Positions 36,251 to 44,707 of a stretch of DNA of 64,000 bases are shown here, piece after piece. Every line of letters starts with the position of its first letter. Within the stretch, counting starts at the first letter, position 1. The notes beneath the pieces were generated by a model. The model was given only the letters and a program-made list of their open reading frames with translations. It ran no database searches and had not been told where the DNA came from. Source of the stretch: Pelagibacteraceae bacterium AG-426-M19 (GTDB lineage Bacteria > Pseudomonadota > Alphaproteobacteria > Pelagibacterales > Pelagibacteraceae). The stretch is from NCBI GenBank assembly GCA_003210025.1, contig QCNW01000001.1, positions 62,001-126,000 of the forward strand, read 5' to 3'. The position numbers and the translations under genes are program-made.

Positions 36251-37579
36251 ATGTCGTTACCGACAAAAGCAAAAGTTGTAATAATTGGTGGAGGAATTCA
36301 CGGGTTAAGTACTGCTTGGAAACTTTCCGAAAAATATAAAAATCCAAACGATATAGTTGTCCTAGAAAAAAAAGACACTGCTGCAGGTGCAAGTGGAATT
36401 GCATGTGGAGTTGTTAGAAATAATTATTTTCAACCAGCAATGAGAGAATTAATGGCTCATTCAGTTAGTGTTTGGGAAAGTGATCCAGAGGCATTTAAAT
36501 ATAATGCTGTTGGCTATATGCAAATTTCTCCAGAAGTAATGCATAAAGATGTTGCAAGTATTTATGAACAACAAAAAGCTATTGGATATGAATCAGAATT
36601 TATAGAAGGTGAAAAAGATTGCATGAAATATATGCAAGGAATTTTTAGTGATTGGCAAGCAAAAGGTATTACATCAGTCTTGCATGAAAAAAAAGGTGGA
36701 TATGCATTTAATAAGGACTCAATTAAAGCACTAGAGAATAAAGCAAATTCAAACGGTGTAAACGTTCATAAAGGAGTAAAGGTTACAGGTTTTAAAAGAG
36801 GGAGCAACAGCAATGCAATTACTGGCGTGGTTACAGATAAAGGTACAATTGATTGTGATCAGGTAGTTATTGGAGCAGGACCATGGGTAAGAGATTTTTG
36901 GAATATGTTGGAGTTACCAAAAACTACTAACATAAAAGATGCTAAAAATGGAAAAATGCATGAAGTTGAAATGTGGAAGTACTGGTTTTTACAAGAAGGT
37001 GTATTGGGTGTAGATGCAGATTATTTAAAAACTAATGAAGGTAAACCGCCTCCAGTAATTCATGTTGATACAGATGCACCACTTTATTCTGACAAAGATG
37101 GTAAAATAATTACAGAAGACTTATGGGGTATATATTATAAACCTGATATTGAAGGATTGGGAGTTCAAGGTGGAACATCACCTTACATTGTTCAAAAACA
37201 TTTTGATGAAGTTAATGTTGACCCATATGGAATTGACTCTCCTGAATATCAAACTACTGATAAATTTTCTGATATGTGGACTTCAGCACTTGCACATATT
37301 CAAAAACGTTTTGTTGGTAAATCTCATTTGTATAGAAAGGGACCATCAGGAGGATTGGGTTGTTTAACTCCAGATTCATTCCCGATATTCGATAGATTTT
37401 TTGAAAATGTTTACATGATTGCAGATGCAAATCATGGTTATAAAATGATAGGTGTTGGGCACCTTGTTGCACAAGAAATTTTAGGTCAAGAAAGTGAATT
37501 ACTAAAACCGTTCAGGTTCGATAGATATGAAAAAGGCAAACTTCATCCGACATCGAACAGTCCGTTTCCTTGGAGTTAA
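36251..37579 (+). CDS. FAD-dependent amine oxidoreductase (DadA/SoxB-like)
   Basis: 442 aa. FAD motif GGGIHG at 13-18, a substrate-domain insert, and the C-terminal GLGCLTPDSFPIFD block that closes the flavin site in DAO-fold enzymes. It resembles the beta chain of sarcosine oxidases but has no visible delta/alpha/gamma partners, and no GcvT domain. It lies immediately before the GS-like/mgsABC operon. It probably oxidises an N-methyl amine or amino acid; the exact substrate is unknown. It could serve as an alternative dehydrogenase for N-methylglutamate or a related product. Confidence 0.8.
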   Translation: MSLPTKAKVVIIGGGIHGLSTAWKLSEKYKNPNDIVVLEKKDTAAGASGIACGVVRNNYFQPAMRELMAHSVSVWESDPEAFKYNAVGYMQISPEVMHKDVASIYEQQKAIGYESEFIEGEKDCMKYMQGIFSDWQAKGITSVLHEKKGGYAFNKDSIKALENKANSNGVNVHKGVKVTGFKRGSNSNAITGVVTDKGTIDCDQVVIGAGPWVRDFWNMLELPKTTNIKDAKNGKMHEVEMWKYWFLQEGVLGVDADYLKTNEGKPPPVIHVDTDAPLYSDKDGKIITEDLWGIYYKPDIEGLGVQGGTSPYIVQKHFDEVNVDPYGIDSPEYQTTDKFSDMWTSALAHIQKRFVGKSHLYRKGPSGGLGCLTPDSFPIFDRFFENVYMIADANHGYKMIGVGHLVAQEILGQESELLKPFRFDRYEKGKLHPTSNSPFPWS

Positions 37580-37646
37580 TTTATCTAAGTAGACAAACGT
37601 TTTTTTTTCAGTTACCTTTTTGATCTGAAAATTCAAAGGGGGAAGA

Positions 37647-39116
37647 ATGACGGATCTTGAAAAACACGTAAACCAACCAGGTAGAGCTAAACTCGTCAAA
37701 AAGGTTAGAGAAAAAATAAACGAATTAGGAATTACTTATATCTATTATCAATTTATTTCAGTAACTGGAAGAGTTGTTGGAAAAGGAATACCAGCAGACC
37801 ACTGGGAAAGAACTGCAGAAAAAGGTTTTCAATTGGTTTATGGAGCAACAGCAAATTTATTTTTAGATCGTCATAATAATTATATTGGATATGGTCCAGA
37901 AGCTATGGAATTGGTAGGAATACCTGATCCAGAAACTTTTGTTCAATTGCCTTGGGATAAGAGAGTTGGAAGAGTTTTTGTTACTTGTTTTAGAAATAGA
38001 GAAGAAAGAAAAAATCCAGGTGGTCATTTAACAAGTGACTGCAGAGGTAATCTTAGAATTTTCATGAATGAGTTCAAAAAGAAACATGGATTAGAATTAA
38101 GAGTTGGAACAGAGCCTGAAATGATGTGGTTAACAAAAAATCCTGACGGAACTCCAACTGGACAAGGTTTCTCAAAACCTTTCTGTTATCATATTGATCA
38201 ATTTGAATCATTAAGACCTGTGTTTATGAAGGTTATTGAATACGCAAAAGCGATGGGTCTTGATATGATCCAAGGTGACCATGAAGATGCTCCTGGTCAA
38301 TTAGAGCTTAACTGGACATTTGATAATGTTTTAAGAAATGCTGATAGATTATCTACGTATAGACAAATTTGTGCTCAAGTAGCAAGAGAACATAATCTTA
38401 TAGCTTGCTTTATGACTAAACCATTTATGGGAGTTTCAGCAAGTGGATGTCACACCAACATGTCTTTGTGGAAAGGTGGAAAAGTATCAGTAAACAAATT
38501 GGGTAACAAAAAACTTCCAGGAGTAGAAGAAGTCTTTAGCTATGTATCCGGTGGAACTAATACTTTCATGCCAGATACTAAGGATATGCAATTGCCTGGA
38601 AAGATTGGATTACAATCAATTGCAGGGATAATGAAACACTTACCAGCTTTAACAGCAATTGGTTCTTCGACAGTGAACTCATATAGAAGATTATGGGATC
38701 AAGGTTTTTGGGCACCAGTATATGCTGACTGGGGTTATCAAAATAGAACATGTGGTCTAAGAGTATCTGCTCCAGGTAGATTTGAGTACAGATCAGTTGA
38801 CTCTATGCATAATCCATATTTATTGGGTGCAGCATTACTTAAAGCTTGTGATGAAGGAATATCTAAAAAAATGAAACCAGCCAAACCTGAGTCTAGAAAT
38901 ATATATGAAGCTCAAAAAGCTGGTAAAGATGTTAAAAAACTTCCACTAAGTTTAGGTGAAGCTTTAGATAGATTGGCGGAAGATGAGGTTATAAAATCAT
39001 CAATGCCAGATGAAATGTATAAAGTATTTAATTGGTACAAACGAGATGAGTGGGAAAAATTCTTGGGTGCAACAACACAATGGGATCTTGATACTTATCT
39101 GGATTGTTTACCATAA
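37647..39116 (+). CDS. Glutamine-synthetase-family ligase next to mgsABC
   Basis: 489 aa, GS fold. The N-terminal beta-grasp includes FISVTGRVVGKGIPADHW; the catalytic domain has GTEPEMMW, QGDHEDAPGQLELNW and KPFMGVSASGCHTNMSLW, the GS metal- and glutamate-binding motifs. It is longer than, and clearly distinct from, the 441-aa GmaS-like protein at 44708, so the window holds two paralogues. It starts a tight operon with mgsABC after a GGGGGAAG ribosome-binding site. It probably ligates an amine to glutamate; whether ammonia, methylamine or another amine is not visible. Confidence 0.85.
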   Translation: MTDLEKHVNQPGRAKLVKKVREKINELGITYIYYQFISVTGRVVGKGIPADHWERTAEKGFQLVYGATANLFLDRHNNYIGYGPEAMELVGIPDPETFVQLPWDKRVGRVFVTCFRNREERKNPGGHLTSDCRGNLRIFMNEFKKKHGLELRVGTEPEMMWLTKNPDGTPTGQGFSKPFCYHIDQFESLRPVFMKVIEYAKAMGLDMIQGDHEDAPGQLELNWTFDNVLRNADRLSTYRQICAQVAREHNLIACFMTKPFMGVSASGCHTNMSLWKGGKVSVNKLGNKKLPGVEEVFSYVSGGTNTFMPDTKDMQLPGKIGLQSIAGIMKHLPALTAIGSSTVNSYRRLWDQGFWAPVYADWGYQNRTCGLRVSAPGRFEYRSVDSMHNPYLLGAALLKACDEGISKKMKPAKPESRNIYEAQKAGKDVKKLPLSLGEALDRLAEDEVIKSSMPDEMYKVFNWYKRDEWEKFLGATTQWDLDTYLDCLP

Positions 39117-39133
39117 TTTAATAAGGAAATTAT

Positions 39134-40075
39134 ATGTGCGGGATTGCAGGATTAATTCATAGAGGAAATACTTCAAACGTTGGTTTTGAACTTCAAGGTA
39201 TGCTTCAAGCATTAAAGCATAGAGGAGAAGATTCAACTGGATACGCTCTATACGGAAAAACTGACGGTCAAAATTTCATCATGCGATTTAAGGTTGGTGA
39301 AAATGTTGCAGAGGGAAGTTCTTCAGTAAAAGAAGATGTATCAGTTTATGACGAAAGAAAAAAAATTGTTGATTCTTATCTTTCTGAGCTAGGCGCTAAA
39401 GTAATAAAAGAAGATAGAATTCTTCCTTATTCATTACGATATGAAATTCAGTATGACAAAGATTTAATGGAATTTTCTCAAAAAATAGAAAGTGTTGAAG
39501 GTGTAGAAATATTATCTATGGGAAAATCTCTAGAAGTAATTAAAGATCTAGGAAACGCTGAAGTTGTTTGTAACAGATATAATTTAGATAAAGTTGTAGG
39601 GACACATGCAATTGGTCATGCTAGGATGGCAACAGAGTCGGGAGTGGATATTAAATCTGCTCACCCATTTTGGGGTTATCCTTTTAGCGATGTGTCAGTC
39701 GTTCATAATGGACAATTAACAAACTATTGGAACAATAGAAGAGTATTGGAAAACAAGGGCATGAGATTTATGTCAGAATGTGACTCTGAATTAATCGCTG
39801 TATATCTTGCAGAAAAAATGAGAAATGGAGCTACATTAGAAGAGGGAATGAAAGAGTCTCTCGTCGGTTTAGATGGGGTATTTACTTATTTTGTTGCTAC
39901 AAAAGATAGCTTAGGAATGGCGAAAGATACAATGGCTGCAAAACCACTAGTATTGTATGAGTCAGATGATTTAGTTGCAATGGGGTCAGAGGAAATTGCA
40001 ATAAGATCAATATTACCACAAGAAATCGAAACTTATGATCCTTTTGATGGAGAAGTTAAAGTATGGCAAATTTAA
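39134..40075 (+). CDS. mgsA: N-methylglutamate synthase subunit A (Ntn amidotransferase domain)
   Basis: 313 aa. It begins MCGIAGLIHRG, giving the catalytic N-terminal Cys of class II amidotransferases after Met removal. KHRGEDSTGYALYG and GHARMATES continue the family pattern. It corresponds to the glutaminase domain of glutamate synthase, also annotated GlxB. With MgsB and MgsC it moves methylamine from gamma-glutamylmethylamide onto a keto acid to form N-methylglutamate. It overlaps mgsB by 13 bases. Confidence 0.9.
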   Translation: MCGIAGLIHRGNTSNVGFELQGMLQALKHRGEDSTGYALYGKTDGQNFIMRFKVGENVAEGSSSVKEDVSVYDERKKIVDSYLSELGAKVIKEDRILPYSLRYEIQYDKDLMEFSQKIESVEGVEILSMGKSLEVIKDLGNAEVVCNRYNLDKVVGTHAIGHARMATESGVDIKSAHPFWGYPFSDVSVVHNGQLTNYWNNRRVLENKGMRFMSECDSELIAVYLAEKMRNGATLEEGMKESLVGLDGVFTYFVATKDSLGMAKDTMAAKPLVLYESDDLVAMGSEEIAIRSILPQEIETYDPFDGEVKVWQI

Positions 40076-40917
40076 AAACATCAGAAAAAAAAAGTAAAGC
40101 TCAATCAATGGGACTTCATACAGAAGTCTTAACTGGAAAAACACAACAAAAATTTTTTAATCCAGATGAGGCAGAGAATTTTTATTACTTTGGGACATAT
40201 GATGTAGATTTTAATAAAAGAACTGAGATTGACGTTAAGAACATGGATTGTCGTGAAGCAAATAAAAAAATTGATGAATTAATGAAAGATGGATACGGAA
40301 CTATAGTAATAAAGAACCCACAGGGAAAACATAGCTTGGGAGTTGGAATTCTCAATAAATTAAATTTAATATTTGAAGGTAGTTTGGGTTACTTTGGGTG
40401 TGGATCAATGGATGGTCCTATTGTTAGAATTAATGGAAGAGTGGGATGGTCATGTGCAGAAAATATGATGGCGGGAAAAGTAGTAATTGAAAAAAATGCA
40501 GGGTCTTGTTTTGGTGCGGCAATTAGAGGTGGAGATCTGATATGCAAAGGAAGCGTAGGTGCTAGAACAGGAATTGATCAAAAAGGTGGGACAATAATTA
40601 TTGGCGGAGATGCTGGTGCTTTTACAGGTTTTATGATGCAGAGAGGGCGAATTATTATTCTTGGAGATGTTGGAATAAATTTAGGAGATTCTATGTATGA
40701 TGGGACAATTTTTGTAGGTGGAAAAATTGGATCATTTGGTAGTGATGCTGTCGAAGCTGAATTAACTGATTCAGATCAAGATTGGCTTAAAAGAAAATTA
40801 AAGGTTGCGGAGATCGGAGAAAACTTCGATGTTTCTAAGATGACCAAAGTTGTAGCAGGAAAAAAACTTTGGAATTACGATGCTCTTGAACCTACAGAAA
40901 AAAAAGGAGCAATTTAA
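40063..40917 (+). CDS. mgsB: N-methylglutamate synthase subunit B (GXGXG domain)
   Basis: 284 aa. It has a right-handed beta-helix with regular Gly-rich turns (GYFGCGSMDGP, GGDLICKGSVGARTG, GGTIIIGGDAGAF, GRIIILGDVG), the GXGXG domain that lies at the C-terminus of glutamate synthase and is also known as GlxC. It is structural, linking the amidotransferase and synthase subunits. The first 25 residues are a Lys/Ser-rich tail. mgsC starts at the next base after its stop. Confidence 0.9.
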   Translation: MANLKTSEKKSKAQSMGLHTEVLTGKTQQKFFNPDEAENFYYFGTYDVDFNKRTEIDVKNMDCREANKKIDELMKDGYGTIVIKNPQGKHSLGVGILNKLNLIFEGSLGYFGCGSMDGPIVRINGRVGWSCAENMMAGKVVIEKNAGSCFGAAIRGGDLICKGSVGARTGIDQKGGTIIIGGDAGAFTGFMMQRGRIIILGDVGINLGDSMYDGTIFVGGKIGSFGSDAVEAELTDSDQDWLKRKLKVAEIGENFDVSKMTKVVAGKKLWNYDALEPTEKKGAI

Positions 40918-42309
40918 ATGGCAAAGAAAAAAAATGGTAATGGAAAATCAAACGGACATTCTAATGGTAATGGAATAGCTTCAAGAAACAAAAGTTTGTT
41001 GGGACACAACGCTATTTTTACCCCAGAAGTTATGGACGACATTCATATCAAAGCCGAATTAGGAAGATACAGAATGAGAGGAATGGCTTTGATGAAAAAG
41101 ATACCTACTTTTGATGATCTAGTTTTCTTGCCAGGTACATTAACAAGATTTGTTATTGAAGGTTACAGAGAAAAATGTGAGACCAAAACTATTATTGGTC
41201 CAAGATGTGAAAATCCAATTGAGCTTGATATTCCAGTTTACATTACGGGAATGAGTTTTGGAGCTTTATCTTATGAAGCAAAGACTGCATTAGCTAGAGG
41301 TGCTACAATGGCTGGTAGCGCAACATGTTCTGGTGAAGGTGGAATGATACCAGATGAGAGAAGATATTCAGAAAAATGGTTTTATCAGTGCATACAATCA
41401 AGATACGGTTTTAACCCACACCATGCACAATTAGCTGATGGAATTGAGGTATTTATTGGACAAGGACAAAAAGTTGGAATGGGTGGTCATTTGATGGGTC
41501 AAAAAGTTACTGACCAAGTTGCAGAAATGAGATCACTACCCGCAGGTATTGATCAAAGATCTCCAGCAAGACATCCTGATTGGCTGGGTCCAGATGATTT
41601 AGCTTTAAAAGTTCAAGAGCTTAGAGAATTAACAAAAAATAAAGTGCCAATTCAATTAAAACTTGGAGCAGCTAAAGTGTATGATGATGTAAGGATGGCA
41701 GCGAAATGTGATCCAGATTCAATTTATCTTGATGGAATGGAGGGTTCAACAGGTGCTGGGCCACACATTGCAGCTGCAAACACAGGCATCCCAGGAATTG
41801 CTGGAATTAGAGAAGCAAGAAGAGCTTTGGATGATGTAGGTAAAACTGGAAAAGTAACTTTAATTTATGCAGGTGGTGTTAGAGATGGAGCAGATATGGC
41901 TAAAGCTTTAGCACTTGGTGCAGACGCAATTGCAATCGGAACAGGTGCAATGGTGGCTTTAAATTGCAATAAGGAAATACCAGAATCTAACTTTGAAAAA
42001 GAAATGGGTGTTCCCGCAGGTCATTGCTACCACTGTCACACGGGTAGATGTCCGGTAGGAGTTGCTACTCAAGATCCTAAATTAAGGAAAAGATTAAATC
42101 CTGATGATGCAGCATTAAGAGTGTATAATTACTTGCATGCGATGACATTGGAGGCTCAATTGTTGGCTAGAGCATGTGGAAAAACAAATATTCACTCACT
42201 AGAACCAGAAGATATGGCTGCATTAACAATGGAGGCTTCTGCTTTAGCTAAAGTGCCTCTTGCAGGAACAAATCATACAGTAGGAGTTAAAGATTTCCAT
42301 AAAATCTAA
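40918..42309 (+). CDS. mgsC: N-methylglutamate synthase subunit C (FMN synthase domain)
   Basis: 463 aa. It has a TIM-barrel FMN domain of glutamate synthase type (GlxD). The [3Fe-4S] cysteines are visible as Cys370, Cys373 and Cys378 in CYHCHTGRC. Barrel motifs MSFGALSYEAK, GEGGMIPDE, IQLKLGAAK, DGMEGSTGAGP and YAGGVRDGADMAKALALGA are complete. The first 25 residues are an Asn/Gly/Lys low-complexity tail. It forms N-methylglutamate from 2-oxoglutarate and methylamine delivered from gamma-glutamylmethylamide. An ammonia-dependent glutamate synthase function is an alternative. Confidence 0.92.
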   Translation: MAKKKNGNGKSNGHSNGNGIASRNKSLLGHNAIFTPEVMDDIHIKAELGRYRMRGMALMKKIPTFDDLVFLPGTLTRFVIEGYREKCETKTIIGPRCENPIELDIPVYITGMSFGALSYEAKTALARGATMAGSATCSGEGGMIPDERRYSEKWFYQCIQSRYGFNPHHAQLADGIEVFIGQGQKVGMGGHLMGQKVTDQVAEMRSLPAGIDQRSPARHPDWLGPDDLALKVQELRELTKNKVPIQLKLGAAKVYDDVRMAAKCDPDSIYLDGMEGSTGAGPHIAAANTGIPGIAGIREARRALDDVGKTGKVTLIYAGGVRDGADMAKALALGADAIAIGTGAMVALNCNKEIPESNFEKEMGVPAGHCYHCHTGRCPVGVATQDPKLRKRLNPDDAALRVYNYLHAMTLEAQLLARACGKTNIHSLEPEDMAALTMEASALAKVPLAGTNHTVGVKDFHKI

Positions 42310-42317
42310 TAGCAAAT

Positions 42318-42728
42318 ATGCCAAAGAAAAAAGGTAAGAAAAAAGTCAAATCAAAAGAGATCAAAGGTCAATTAGGTAAGAAAAAAGAGACTGCTAGAGA
42401 AAAAATGATTGGCCAAACAATTGGCTATCGATATGACGTTAATCTTTTGCCTGACTATAGTCGACTCACTCCATTTTTAAAAAAATATATAGAAGCTATG
42501 GGTTGGGATGATCTTAATTGGTTAGAAGATGTTCATATGGGATATGAAGAAAATAGACCTGCTGTATTCGATAGAAATGCTAACGGTTGGGTAACGATAC
42601 CAAGTAAAATAAAATTACCTAATAATCAGCAGGATAGAGATATGATAGCTAGAGAATTATTGGTAAAGTTTCAAATGTCCCCGAATCATCCTCTGGTTGA
42701 CCTTAAAAAAGCATATTTAAAATTCTAA
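42318..42728 (+). CDS. Conserved basic protein following mgsC, unknown
   Basis: 136 aa. The first 35 residues are an extreme Lys-rich tail (MPKKKGKKKVKSKE...). The rest is a compact domain of about 100 residues with aromatic and acidic patches (GWDDLNWLEDVHMGYE). There is no signal peptide and no known motif. It starts 8 bases after mgsC, so it belongs to the mgs operon. A nucleic-acid-binding or complex-assembly role is possible from the charge. I do not recognise it. Confidence 0.6.
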   Translation: MPKKKGKKKVKSKEIKGQLGKKKETAREKMIGQTIGYRYDVNLLPDYSRLTPFLKKYIEAMGWDDLNWLEDVHMGYEENRPAVFDRNANGWVTIPSKIKLPNNQQDRDMIARELLVKFQMSPNHPLVDLKKAYLKF

Positions 42729-42787
42729 TTTCAATTTCAAGTTGATAAAATAATTATTAACTTCTACTTTTTATAAATAAAATAAAA

Positions 42788-42816
42788 TTGTCAGCGTAAA
42801 AAAAATTTCATAAAGT
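42788..42816 (+). promoter_or_regulatory. Candidate sigma-70 promoter of the amt operon
   Basis: TTGTCA (42788-42793) and TAAAGT (42811-42816) are separated by 17 bases. The transcript would start about 22 bases before the ATG, with AGGAGAG at 42832-42838 as ribosome-binding site. Confidence 0.5.
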
Positions 42817-42844
42817 CTGTTAACTATTAATAGGAGAGAGAAAT

Positions 42845-44245
42845 ATGACTGATCAATTAGGTGCTCTCACAACCTTATTTACAGAATTTTACTATTGGGT
42901 AACTGTGGTTCTTATGTTTTTGATCCACGTGGGTTTCTGTATGTATGAAGTTGGGGCATCTCGTTACAAACATCACCAACATACTCTTATGAAAAATACA
43001 ATGCTGATACCACTGGTAACAGTCACATGGTTTTTCTTTGGTTGGTGGATATACTGGGCATTTCCAACAGGACCCGGATTAGCTCCCTCGATTATGACCG
43101 AAAGTACTGGTCTAGTTCTTGGAGGTGGATTTGGTGGAAATGATCTTGCTAATCCTACAAATGCATTGATGGCCGTAAATCTTAATGATCATATAATGGG
43201 TGTCTTCTGGGCAGCCTTTTTATTATTTTCATGGACTGCAGCTTCAATTGTATCTGGAGCGGTTATTGAAAGGATAACTACTTTTGCATTTGGAATACTT
43301 GCAATTGCAATTGGATCTGTTTTCTGGACAATAGATGCTTCATGGGGATGGCATTTTGATGGATGGATGTTAAAAATATTAGGATATCACGATGCTTATG
43401 CTTCCGGAGTAATTCACGCAATTGCCGGAGGTTTTGCCTTAGGTGTTCTAATTGTTTTAGGACCAAGAATTGGAAAATTTTCATCTAGCGGAGAACCAAG
43501 AAACATTGGACCAAGAAATCCTTGGTTAGTGACTGTTGGATTATTCTTAATCTATACAGGTTTTTGGGGCTTTTACGCTGCATGTAATGTTCCGATTTAT
43601 GATCTTGGACCTGAATATGGTATGGAAGGTGTAACTTTCTTTACTGCAACTAACATCTACCTAACTCCCACCACACTTAGTGGAATAACGATGAACTTTT
43701 TAATGTCGTTATCTGGAGGGTTGTTAGCAGGGTATGTGGTCTCGAAGGGAGATCCTTTCTGGACTTATTCATCAGGACTTGCGGGAATAATATGTGCATC
43801 TGCAGGTAATGATTTATATCATCCAATACAATCAATGATAATCGGTATGATCGGAGTAGTTATAGCTTACAAAATGCATTACTGGGTCGAGAAAAAATAT
43901 AAAATCGACGATGCGGTTGGAGCGGTAGCTGTTCATGGTTATGCTGGATTTGTTGGTCTTGTAATATGTGGTTTCGTTTTAAATGGTTATCCTTCATCTG
44001 GATACAGTGTTGGAGCTATGTGGGATGGAACTAATTATGCAGCAATTAATCCTCTTGGAATGTTTATCGGTGCAATAATAATGTTTTTTGTACTAGGTAT
44101 GCTTCCTGGATATATAATTGCAAAAGTTCTTCACGGAATGGGTAAATTAAGAATACCAAGAGAAGTAGAACTTGCAGGACTTGACTATACAATTATGGAA
44201 GAGGCTAAAGAAGACGAAAAAGCTGTAGTCTCGGCCAGTAGATAA
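42845..44245 (+). CDS. amt: Divergent ammonium/methylammonium transporter (Amt family)
   Basis: 466 aa with about 11 helices. The twin-His pore is visible: His in ASGVIHAIAGGFALG and His in VAVHGYAGFVGLV. The usual Amt N-terminal signature (Tyr-Gly-Gly then Arg/Lys) is replaced by FCMYEVGASRYKHHQHTLMKN. There is no adjacent glnK; a 73-aa membrane protein follows instead. Placed inside the mgs/gmaS cluster, it may carry methylammonium or recapture ammonium released by amine catabolism. The C-terminal tail is acidic. Family call firm, substrate inferred. Confidence 0.88.
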   Translation: MTDQLGALTTLFTEFYYWVTVVLMFLIHVGFCMYEVGASRYKHHQHTLMKNTMLIPLVTVTWFFFGWWIYWAFPTGPGLAPSIMTESTGLVLGGGFGGNDLANPTNALMAVNLNDHIMGVFWAAFLLFSWTAASIVSGAVIERITTFAFGILAIAIGSVFWTIDASWGWHFDGWMLKILGYHDAYASGVIHAIAGGFALGVLIVLGPRIGKFSSSGEPRNIGPRNPWLVTVGLFLIYTGFWGFYAACNVPIYDLGPEYGMEGVTFFTATNIYLTPTTLSGITMNFLMSLSGGLLAGYVVSKGDPFWTYSSGLAGIICASAGNDLYHPIQSMIIGMIGVVIAYKMHYWVEKKYKIDDAVGAVAVHGYAGFVGLVICGFVLNGYPSSGYSVGAMWDGTNYAAINPLGMFIGAIIMFFVLGMLPGYIIAKVLHGMGKLRIPREVELAGLDYTIMEEAKEDEKAVVSASR

Positions 44246-44258
44246 AGGAGGTATGTAA

Positions 44259-44480
44259 ATGGCAACAGTATCAAATTGGATAGATCATTTAAGTGCCTCT
44301 GAGGTACAAGGATCTGTCTATCCAGGTGTTGGTTCGGAAGGAGTGCTAGTTATAATAGCAATTCTTATTTGGGTTGGCTGGCATGTTATTTCATCTAAAC
44401 AAGAAGATGGTAAAATGAATGCAATTGTCAGAAAAAAACCAAGTGCTAACGACTGGAAAAGCAATATAACAGACGGTTAA
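44259..44480 (+). CDS. Small membrane protein paired with Amt, 73 aa
   Basis: One helix at about 27-45 (GVLVIIAILIWVGWHVI) with a short amphipathic N-terminal segment and a basic-polar C-terminal tail. AGGAGG precedes the ATG, a strong ribosome-binding site. It starts 13 bases after amt and is followed by a clear terminator, so the two form a unit. The usual partner of Amt is the soluble PII protein GlnK, which this is not. A regulatory or stabilising subunit is inferred. Confidence 0.7.
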   Translation: MATVSNWIDHLSASEVQGSVYPGVGSEGVLVIIAILIWVGWHVISSKQEDGKMNAIVRKKPSANDWKSNITDG

Positions 44481-44488
44481 AACTTTTA

Positions 44489-44524
44489 AGAGGGCGCATG
44501 AAATACTGTGCCCTCTTTTTTTTT
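44489..44524 (+). terminator. Rho-independent terminator after the amt operon
   Basis: A 10-bp stem (AGAGGGCGCA against TGTGCCCTCT, one G-U pair, loop of 8) followed by a run of nine T. This is the clearest terminator in the window. Confidence 0.92.
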
Positions 44525-44525
44525 A

Positions 44526-44690
44526 ATGCAAAATTCTGAAGAAAATAATCAAAATGAAAATAAAACTCCTAGCAAAATGGCACGTCTTGCATGGCCAAAA
44601 GCAAAGTATGGAGTAATTATAGCGATATTAATTATTATCGGTGTAAATTTAATTTATTACAAAGATTTCTTTTTATCATTTTTTAAATAA
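44526..44690 (+). CDS. Small single-pass membrane protein, 54 aa
   Basis: Start placed at ATG 44526 (MQNSEENNQN). The in-frame GTG at 44508 lies inside the terminator stem and is unlikely. A polar Asn/Glu-rich N-terminus precedes one helix (about 30-50, YGVIIAILIIIGVNLIYY). It lies 17 bases before the GmaS-like gene. Function unknown. Because it follows the T-tract directly, it could be read through or use a separate promoter. Confidence 0.45.
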   Translation: MQNSEENNQNENKTPSKMARLAWPKAKYGVIIAILIIIGVNLIYYKDFFLSFFK

Positions 44691-44707
44691 TTGTGTTACG
44701 TTATTAG

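Noticed and set aside
42729-42844. A glutamine-type or other riboswitch before amt
   Set aside because: I looked for the conserved glnA-type and glycine riboswitch cores and did not see them; an ordinary promoter and ribosome-binding site explain the region.
44508-44525. GTG start at 44508 for the small membrane protein
   Set aside because: The GTG lies inside the right arm of a strong terminator. The ATG at 44526 is more likely.
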